DNA of 64,000 nt from Callorhinus ursinus (Eukaryota > Chordata > Mammalia > Carnivora > Otariidae). The stretch's first letter is position 1. Each line of letters starts with the position of its first letter. The translations under genes and the position numbers were made by a program. The notes under the pieces were generated by a model that was not told where the DNA came from, did no database searches, and saw nothing but the letters and a program-made list of their open reading frames with translations. The stretch is taken from contig NW_020312867.1 of assembly GCF_003265705.1 (NCBI RefSeq), positions 6,726,898-6,790,897 of the forward strand. The letters run 5' to 3'. Below are positions 39,840 through 64,000 of the stretch, in pieces.

Positions 39840-40680
39840 CAAAATTGCTTTTCTATAATTCATATTTGTGGTACAACATTTAAGACACAGCATGAAAGTT
39901 TCCTCCTCTTGTTATTTTATAGATATACACTCTTCCAGCTTAGATGTGACAACTGGAACCTATTTCATATATCCTTCCAGAACTATTCTGTGCATATACA
40001 CAAAGAAATTTCCCACCCTCTTTAAACAAAAAGACAGCACTAATCCAAGTGCATTCCTCTGCACCCGGCTTTACGCCCCCTCACTTACTTTATCTTGGAA
40101 GTAATTTCCTATCAGTTCATAGAAAGTTTCTTCATTTTTATTAATGGCTGTATGGTGTCCTATTGTATGTGTGAGCCTCGGCTTATTTAACCAGTCTCCT
40201 CCCACTGAACATTTGTTTATTTCTAATCTCAACGATTTTCCTTGCACATCCATCACCTCCACTTGTGTGAGTGTAAATGTAGAAGTCCCTGGCAGTGGAA
40301 TTGCTGCATCGAGGGGTCCATGCATTTAAAATATTGTTAAGTAGGATTTATAACAATGTATCCTTCCACCAGCGACATGTGACAATGTCTGCACTCACAT
40401 GGTAAGTGACCAGACTTTCCAAACTTAGCCAATCCAGTGACTGAACAATGTTCTCTCGATGTGTTAATGTGTATTTCTCTTACTATGGGTGAGGCTGGCA
40501 CTTGCCACATTTCAGAGTTACTTGTATTTTCTTTTCTGTGGACTGTACAAATAATTTGTCTATTTTTCTATTGCACTGTGGGTGTTTATTATTTATTTGA
40601 ATGTCCTCTTTACATATCAAAGGCACTATCCCTTTGTCTACATGACAAGCTTCAAAAACAGGAATTTTTTGGGGTGTTAG
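39840..40680 (-). repeat. Old L1/HAL1 LINE fragment, inverted
   Basis: ttaatggctgtatggtgtcc, taaccagtctcctcccactg, gcagtggaattgctgcatcg and aggcactatccctttgtcta follow the reverse ORF2 3' end. Confidence 0.7.
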
Positions 40681-40697
40681 GAACAAGTTGCTTTTAT

Positions 40698-40883
40698 TTT
40701 TTTTTTTTAAAGATTTTTATTCATTTATTCATGAGAGACAGAGAGAGAGAGAGAGAGAGGCAGAGGGAGAAGCAGGCTCCCAAAGAGCAGGGAGCCCGAT
40801 GCGGGACTCGATCCCAGGACTCTGGGATCACGACCTGAGCCGAAGGCAGACGACGCTTAACCATCTGAGCCACTCAGGCACCC
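40698..40883 (-). mobile_element. CAN-SINE, minus strand, with (GA)n
   Basis: ttttttaaagatttttattc to gagccactcaggcaccc; duplication aggaacaagttgctttta flanks it. Confidence 0.93.
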
Positions 40884-41331
40884 AGGAACAAGTTGCTTTT
40901 AGACAGAAATGAGAAGTTTCTGCAGGTGCTGACATTTTCTGGGCACCACGGCAGAGCTGCCCAGGGTCTAAGGGAGCAGCTGTGCCCTGTAGGGTTCTGG
41001 TGGTGGGGGTGGGAGGTGGGGTGGGCAAGGAGTCAGTTGTTAACTCTTGCACTGAATGGAAAGGGCTATCACAGAAGACAGTGAACTCACCATCGCAGGA
41101 AGTGGGCCGGACAGGCTGGCCTGGCTCTAAGACCATTTGCCCTTCATCTGAAATGTCTGAGGATAGACAAGAAATGGGAAGACACACCAATAGGGCTACC
41201 AATTTCTGATCATTTAAGCCTGAATGGGTGGCGACTGCATCCGGAAATTCCAAGCAACATTACTTAATAGAAATGTAATTTCTAGAATGTAAACACCATG
41301 AGGCCATGGTTTAAGTGCTAAACAGCTGTGG

Positions 41332-41420
41332 AAGGAAGGAAGGAAGGAAGGAAGGAAGGAAGGAAGGAAGGAAGGAAGGAAGGAAGGAAGGAAGGAAGGA
41401 AGGGAGGAAGGGAGGAAGGA
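41332..41420. repeat. (GGAA)n microsatellite
   Basis: About 20 tandem ggaa units, the last few with ggga. Lies in the intergenic interval between CCM2L and HCK. Confidence 0.97.
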
Positions 41421-41739
41421 ATCTAATCAAAGGATGTGAGAGGCACCGTTTCTGAGCGGGGAGGGGACCCTCTTACTCCTGCCCCCCTCTGAATGTGCTC
41501 TCTCCTCCTTCCTCCATCTGAGTCAGGTCTCAGCCTCGGTCATCAGGTCCTGCCCCAGCTCCCAGGGCCCAGGCTCTCCTCGGCCGTCCAGTCAGCCCTC
41601 CTCTCCTTCAGTAAAATGCAAGCCCTTTTGGTCACTCCCCTTTACCTGCACTTCGAGGGCCTTCTAATCTGCCCATTCCTCTGCTTTTCTCTCCTATAAG
41701 TCCTGCTCCTCACCCTCCACACCCCATGTTCCCAGCAAT

Positions 41740-41980
41740 AGTTATGGTCACATTTATTGAGCACTTACTGTATGTCCTCTTACATGGATCTTGCTGAAGT
41801 CTTGCAATAAACTATGAGCTCTATGAGGGTGATGCTATTATTATCCTCATTTTATAGATGAGGAAACCAAGACCAGAGACATTTAGGAGCTTATCCAAGG
41901 TCACCCAACTAGCAGATGATAGAATTGGGATTCAAAACTCACTCAGTCTGACCCCCAGGGCTGTGATACCTAACCACTGC
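41740..41980 (-). repeat. MIR SINE
   Basis: Inverted MIR: tcattttatagatgaggaaa, ccaaggtcacccaactagca, attgggattcaaaactcac. Confidence 0.82.
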
Positions 41981-42039
41981 AGTAGAGCTAACTGGTTATC
42001 AGTTTTGGGGTGTGCCATGCTCCTTTGAGCTCCTTGCCC

Positions 42040-42365
42040 TTTGCTCATGGTGGCCCCACCTGGAGGGCTCTCCTGTCTACCTTCCTCTACCTGCCCAAAG
42101 TCTTGCTCATCCTTCAGAGTCTTGCTTGTAAGTCACCCGCCCCCCACCCTGCAAAGCCTTTTCTGTTTTCCCTAGGAGGAGCTAGTTGCTCACTCTTCAA
42201 TTTCACAATTGAGAACTTTATGCTGTAATCATTTGGGGACCTGTCTCCCCCATCAAGCCGTGAGCCCCTCCTGGGACAGGAATTGTTCTATATCTCCCTC
42301 TTGTCTAGCACAATGCCTCTAGTGCATGCTCTTAGTGCATGCGCTCTAAACATTTGGTGACAAAA
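42040..42365 (+). repeat. L2-like LINE tail
   Basis: caaagtcttgctcatccttc, aagccgtgagcccctcctgg and tagcacaatgcctctagtgc. Confidence 0.55.
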
Positions 42366-43009
42366 GGACGGTGGCCCGAGGACTCCTCTCCAACATGCCG
42401 CTGTGAAGGTCTGCTAGGAGTCTCTGGGGGGGAAGCTGGGAGGGAGTAGGAAGTTGCAGGACCCCAAAACGAAAGGAGTCACACTGGAAGGGGCAGCTGG
42501 AGACAATTTCACTAACGTCACCACTTGTTCATGGATCAAAACTGTCCCCAGGAGATCTAGCTGGAAGGGAAGTCCCATCCTTACACCACCCCTAGAGGTC
42601 TTTGGGAAGCAGCTGTCCCACCACCCGGGGTTTTCCCCCTCTTGCAGTGCCAGGAATGAAACCATAATGGGAAGTGATCCTGGAAGGGTCTCTGGATGCT
42701 ACAGTAGGAAGTGTGGCCAGAGTTCTCATGCTCGGAGCCTGGACTGCCCCTTTGGACCTCAGCTACCAAGGGGTTACATGGCTTTGGTAAGAGGGTAGTT
42801 CCGGGATGGGTAGGGACTTCCTCGGGGTGTGAGGGAAATTGCTCCATCCCTTGAACTATGGGGTAAGAACTGTCCCAGTGACTCTCAGCGGCCCTGTCAC
42901 TGCGCTTCTCCCTTGGTGTCTCCCTTATGCAGGAACTTATTAAAGTCCCCCCAGAGTCTCAGGACAAATGCCTCGGCCTGTGGTCACTACACCCCAAAAG
43001 CTGGTGGAC

Positions 43010-43150
43010 AGGATAGTCAAGCAGTTAGGACTATGGGCTCTGGAGTTGGCCAGATATGGGTCCAAATTCCAGCTTACTGTGTGACCTTGGGGCATTCACT
43101 TCATCTCAAGCTCCAGTTCCCTCATCTGTAAAATGAAGATAAATAAATTG
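43010..43150 (+). repeat. MIR SINE
   Basis: gactatgggctctggagttg, gtgtgaccttggggcattca, ctcatctgtaaaatgaag. Confidence 0.8.
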
Positions 43151-43212
43151 AAAACATCAAAATTAAGGATTTGTTCAATGGAACAAATTTGTTCAAAGGA
43201 AGGCACAATGGG

Positions 43213-43400
43213 CCAGTGGTTTGCAAAGTGTGCTCCCTGGACCACCAACATCACCTGAGTACTTGTTAGAAATGCAGAATCTTGGGCCCCAGCGCTGCTC
43301 TACTGAGTCAGAAACTCTGGGGTGGGGCTCAGCGATCTGTGTTTTAACAAGCCTTACAGAAGATTCTGGTGCATGGTAAAGTTTGAGAACCACTACCCCA
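43213..43400 (+). repeat. MER5A-like DNA transposon remnant
   Basis: ccagtggtttgcaaagtgtg through acttgttagaaatgcagaat to agtttgagaaccactac. Confidence 0.87.
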
Positions 43401-43419
43401 GACAAACCCGACATGAGCA

Positions 43420-44100
43420 ACATATTAGGAGATGATATTGGGAACATCAACATCCAACAAAGCATTAATACCTAAAATTTACAAGCTACTTCTGCAAACT
43501 GACAAGAAAAAGACAGGAAACCCAATAGATAATGGGCCCAAGAAATGAATGGGCAGTTCACTGAAGGGGAAGCCCAAATGCCTGACAAGTGTAGAAGATT
43601 CTGAATCTCATATTATCAGAGAAATTCAAACAATGAGATGCCACCTTACCTCCAAACTATAGGTAAAAATTACAGTCAGATAATGTAAAAGCGAATGAAA
43701 ATGTGGGGAGACAAGCGTCTTTCACATACCACTAATAGAATTTAGTGACATTTAAAACACATATGTGATCTACTAATTCCACTTGGGTATAGGGTCCAAA
43801 GAAATTTTCACATAGGCCCATAGGGTCATGTTCAAAGATGTTCATCACAGTATTGTTTGCGGTGAGAGAAAGTTGGAAGCCACCTGGGTGTCCAACCCTG
43901 GGGTGGGGGTGGATAGATAAAACCACAGATGCACAGCTTGGAATGCTTTGCAGCAATTTGATGTGATAAGCTAGATTTTCCCACAGCAACATGGATTATC
44001 TTAAAAATCATACGATGGAGTGAAAAAAGAAAGAAACAGAATGAGATCTTTACACAACACCATTCATGTAGGGTAAATGCACACACGAAGCACTGTGTGT
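43420..44100 (+). repeat. Old L1/HAL1 LINE fragment
   Basis: ggaacatcaacatccaacaa, gagaaattcaaacaatgaga, tgccaccttacctccaaact and gttcatcacagtattgtttg follow ORF2-like DNA. Confidence 0.65.
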
Positions 44101-44107
44101 TTTATGT

Positions 44108-44190
44108 TCAGGGCCACATAGCAACACGTAGGGTGGGTGGACACAGGGTCATATATCAACACGTAGGGTGGGTGCGCACAGTGGGGAGGG
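44108..44190. repeat. Imperfect two-copy repeat (about 45 bp)
   Basis: caacacgtagggtgggtg occurs twice, 44 bp apart, preceded by similar acat(a)gca/atatca text. Confidence 0.75.
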
Positions 44191-44781
44191 GAGTGTGGGG
44201 AATGTGTGGCTAGAGGGGGGAAATAAACCAAAGAAAACATCAGAGGGCCTTGAAGGACTAATTACGACAGGATGGCCATGTGGGCTCATGGGTATAAATC
44301 ATGGAACTCTGGACCTGAAGCCCTAATAATATTACTTTAAAATTGGTGATAATTGTACCTACCTCACGGTCTCAACATGGAAGGCTCTGTAAAGGTTTGC
44401 AAATGAATTTTAGCAATTCTGTGTGAGTCTCTGACATTCTCTCAGGACTCATCCCTTTTAGCCTCCAAGCCTTCACTCAGGCCGTGTTGAATGTTGTCCT
44501 TACGCTGACTTCTCTACCTCTCCAACCCTGCCATCAGGTTTCTTTAACGACCACGGACTCCCATGATGGCAGCCTGTGAAGTCTTGGGGACTTTTCATTT
44601 GGGGCTTGAACCCAGGGCCAGGTGTCATAGAGCTGTGAGGAGCAAGTCCTATTTCCTCTTCACAAACTTCCCTAAGGGTCTTCGTACAGCCCACCCCCCC
44701 ACCTCAGTTCCCACCCCGCTGCTCCCAGGCAAGACAGGCAGACCAAATCTGAAAGTGGTGGGGATGTGGAAGGGAACAGCT

Positions 44782-44787
44782 TTTATT
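44782..44787 (-). terminator. CCM2L: Candidate CCM2L polyadenylation signal AATAAA
   Basis: A canonical hexamer on the minus strand lies about 850 nt past the CCM2L stop, in non-SINE sequence. This gives a plausible 3'UTR length. A nearer signal could exist in variant form, and AT-rich repeats make chance hexamers common. Confidence 0.35.
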
Positions 44788-45629
44788 GGGTGCCTATCAT
44801 GTGCTGGACCCAGCACTAAGGTCTTGACTTCTGTTAGTCCCCAGAACCACCCTGTGAGGTGGGAGGGGCCCACCTCATCAACAGATTAGGGAATGAAAAT
44901 CACCAAGGGGTGAGAAACACTAACCGGACAGGAGCCCTACGCCTGTCTGGCTCCAAATCCAAGACTTGAACAAGCAACTTGTTCAGAGTCTTAGGGCCAG
45001 GACCGGGACCCCGATCACCTATTTCTGACTTAAGTGCCAGTAGAGAAAAACCTCCATTTCACACTGATGATCCAATTCCTGCCATCAGGGAAGGGGCGAC
45101 CCTGCCATTTAGAGCCCTAAAAAAGACCCTTGACGCTATTTAGTGTGGTTAGTTTGAGGTCATATCTAAGGAGAAATAGGAGATTCCCTCAAGTTTCTTC
45201 CCCTTCTTTGAACCTCAGTTTCTCAAAGTGTGAAACAGGAGGAACAGCTCTGTGGGCTCTGGGAATTCTTTTCTCAGTCTGCCAGCAGGTGGAGCCCACC
45301 CGTCATCCCTCCCTTGGCCTCCAGAAAGCTGTGGGAGTCGCGGGAAAGAGGAGTTGTCCCGGGGCCGCGCCTGGGGTGAGTGGGACAAAGCAGGGCGCTG
45401 CCCAACCGGGTCTGGCAGAAGGGCCTGCTGAGCCCCAGGCGACTGCCCAGGACTTTAGGGTCCCGCCCCCTGCAGGACATTCTCGGTATTGCAGGGACTG
45501 GAGCCCCGAGGGCAGGGACGGACACCCCGGGGAGTGGAGGCCCCGCGTCCGGTGCGAGGGGGGGTCCCAGGGCCCGGGATCCCACAGGCGGGAGTGCAGG
45601 TGTGTCCCCACCGTCCGCATGGGCTCTGG

Positions 45630-62501
<16,872 letters not shown>

Positions 62502-62660
62502 GGTGAAGCGTCTCCTCCACTCTTGCCACTCTTCTGACCATCTCCTCCACCCTCTCCCCGCCACGCAGTTCCTTTGTTCTTTTTCCTGCCTGGTCGGAAA
62601 CTCCACCAGCCCCGGAGTTCCTGCCCCTCCCGTCTGATAGTGAGCAGAGGTGGGGGGTCA
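62502..62660 (-). promoter_or_regulatory. CCM2L: CCM2L 5'UTR/proximal promoter region
   Basis: The sequence just upstream of the ATG has no TATA box and only moderate GC. On the minus strand it holds a SOX-type AACAAAG (62572-62578) next to GGAA cores. This would suit an endothelial gene, but these short motifs occur by chance. The transcription start is not known. Confidence 0.35.
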
Positions 62661-62819
62661 GAGGCGAGTGGAGGATGCAGGCTTGGGCCCCTCCAACTGA
62701 AGAGTGGAAGGAAACCCAGCCAGAACAACCTACCCGGGGAGAAGGCCTCAAGCCTCCCTCCAGAAGGCTTGCTGTTGAGGGGGCTTGGGAACCGAGTAAG
62801 GCTGGGGAAGGGCCTCCCA

Positions 62820-63305
62820 GTTTGGAGTCTGAGAATCCCAAATTCCAACCCTACTTCTGCCACTGACCTTGTTGTGTGACCTTGGCAAGGCAAGTCATTC
62901 CCTCTTGTACAGCCTCGGTTGCCCCCTCCTCTCTATGAAGTAGGAATAAACATCGTCTCCCTCCCTGGCTGCTGTGGTGAGAAATAAATACAAGAGTAGA
63001 TAGGAAAATGCTTCCTAAACTATAGAATATTGTGTCCAAGCAAGTTATGATTTTAAAAATTAATCATTACCATTAAGGGAGGCAGTATTCATGGGGTTCG
63101 AGAATAGGCTGCCTGAGTTTGAATCCTGATTTTATCACTTACTAGGGTGATGACCTTGGGCAAGTCCATTACCCACTTGTTTACCCATCTATAAAATGGG
63201 CATAATAGCAGTCTGACCTCATGGTGACCTTGTGAGGATTAAATGCACTTAGAAGAGCTCCTGACACATATGAAATGCTCAGTAAATGTTAACTATTTAC
63301 CTATC
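62820..63305 (+). repeat. Two MIR SINEs in tandem
   Basis: First: cttctgccactgaccttgtt. Second: gcctgagtttgaatcctgat, gatgaccttgggcaagtcca, ctataaaatgggcataatag, aaatgctcagtaaatgttaa. The second is close to full length. Confidence 0.85.
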
Positions 63306-63639
63306 CATGTGTCTGTGTGTCCTGGGCTGTTTTACTGTCTCTTGGGAGAATATTAGTGAGGCGAGTTTCCCTTTGTGATTCTGTGATGAGCACTTTACGT
63401 ATTTCATCTCTCTCGTTCCTTACAATATTGGGGTATCATTATACCTATTATACAGATCAAAAAATCAGGCTCAACTGCAGAGGCTGACCCAAAAAAAGTC
63501 ATCAAGTTTATAAGAGGAGGAGGACCTGAGATTTCTGGCCAGTCTGGATCTGAAGCCTAGTTCCTTACCTCTAGGGCCAGTGTGCTCAGCGTGTCCCACC
63601 CAGGACAGTTGGGAAGGTGTCGATTGACCCATCCACACC

Positions 63640-63810
63640 TTGCCATGACACCTGGGTTCTGGAAGCCCTAGTTCTGGAACTGATTTGCTATATGATCTAG
63701 GGCAGTTTGCTTATTTTAATGTTTCTGGGCCTCAGCTTCCTCATCTTTCCGATGGGAACAATGATCCCAAATGCCCTGCCCTGTAGTCAGAGGTGTGGTG
63801 AGAAAGACAT
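63640..63810 (+). repeat. MIR SINE
   Basis: ctggaactgatttgctatat, gggcctcagcttcctcatct, ccgatgggaacaatgat. Confidence 0.78.
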
Positions 63811-63907
63811 CAGACTATGTGTGAGAAAGCAGGCAGGAATTGTGAAGTGCAGGAGCTGATGCACTGGATGGTCTTGAAAGTTTCTTCTGAAAGCACAGGT
63901 GTGCAGA

Positions 63908-63953
63908 AACAAAGAGAAAGAAAAACGAAAGAAAGAAAGAAGAAAGAAAGAAA

Positions 63954-63998
<45 letters not shown>

Positions 63999-64000
63999 AA
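63908..64000. repeat. (GAAA)n microsatellite at window edge
   Basis: Imperfect then perfect gaaa units running off the end of the window. Confidence 0.97.

Larger units (their letters stand above)
29310..45629. other. CCM2L-HCK intergenic interval
   Basis: No coding exon is supported. It holds SINEs, L1/L2/MIR/MER remnants and microsatellites, listed separately. Stretches without an assigned element include 29310-29720, 31095-31590, 35600-36170, 36610-37340, 39020-39700, 40890-41330, 42370-43000 and 44890-45629. The last of these should include the CCM2L 3'UTR. Confidence 0.7.
62660..64000. other. Sequence upstream of CCM2L
   Basis: No exon is supported. MIR SINEs fill 62820-63300, with further pieces at 63380-63560 and 63640-63800. 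The neighbouring gene expected in this direction (XKR7 in human order) is not reached. Confidence 0.65.

Noticed and set aside
40828..41253. Minus-strand open frame of 141 codons between the genes
   Set aside because: Starts in a SINE, has no recognisable domain and no splice sites or conservation evidence.

Overview
This is mammalian nuclear DNA from a carnivoran. Coding sequence is sparse and split into short GT-AG exons. More than thirty copies of the carnivore tRNA-derived SINE (CAN-SINE/SINEC family) are scattered on both strands, over a background of ancient MIR, L2, L1M and MER5-type repeats. The SINE subtypes suggest a caniform, perhaps an arctoid (bear, seal or mustelid), but the species cannot be fixed from this sequence alone.

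Two protein-coding genes are recognisable. Both lie on the minus strand, head to tail, in the order known from human chromosome 20q11 (CCM2L then HCK). HCK, a Src-family tyrosine kinase of myeloid cells, occupies 27-27895. Nine of its 13 exons are present: the CTG-initiated p61 leader, the p59 start, the unique region, SH3, SH2, the SH2-kinase linker and the kinase N-lobe as far as the gatekeeper and hinge. The last four kinase exons lie beyond the left edge. CCM2L, a paralogue of the cerebral cavernous malformation scaffold CCM2, occupies 45630-62501 with all ten coding exons intact. They add up to 1713 nt, or 570 residues. Every exon junction was read by eye, phases agree throughout, and no disabling change was seen in either gene.

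Layout: 1-13116 holds HCK exons 9 to 2. The 14.7-kb intron 1 (13117-27833) is filled with repeats. At 27.3-28.1 kb lies a GC-rich island with the HCK leader exon. Immediately upstream (28131-29310) is a degenerate tandem array with a period near 21 bp, broken by two SINEs. The roughly 16 kb from 29.3 to 45.6 kb between the genes is repeats and simple sequence, including GGAA and TG microsatellites. CCM2L then fills 45.6-62.5 kb. Its intron 7 contains a 100-N assembly gap flanked by duplicated SINE sequence. The window ends in a GAAA microsatellite.

The two genes do not form a pathway. HCK signals downstream of myeloid receptors. CCM2L acts in endothelium around the CCM/MEKK3 pathway. They are simply conserved neighbours. 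I found no new enzyme system, CRISPR array, RNA gene or intact mobile-element ORF. The points most worth checking are the 21-bp array beside the HCK promoter, a 96-bp stop-free in-frame intron in CCM2L, tandem NAGNAG acceptors in both genes, the repeated SWERR motif in the CCM2L PTB insert, and the SINE/gap structure at 49.8-50.3 kb.
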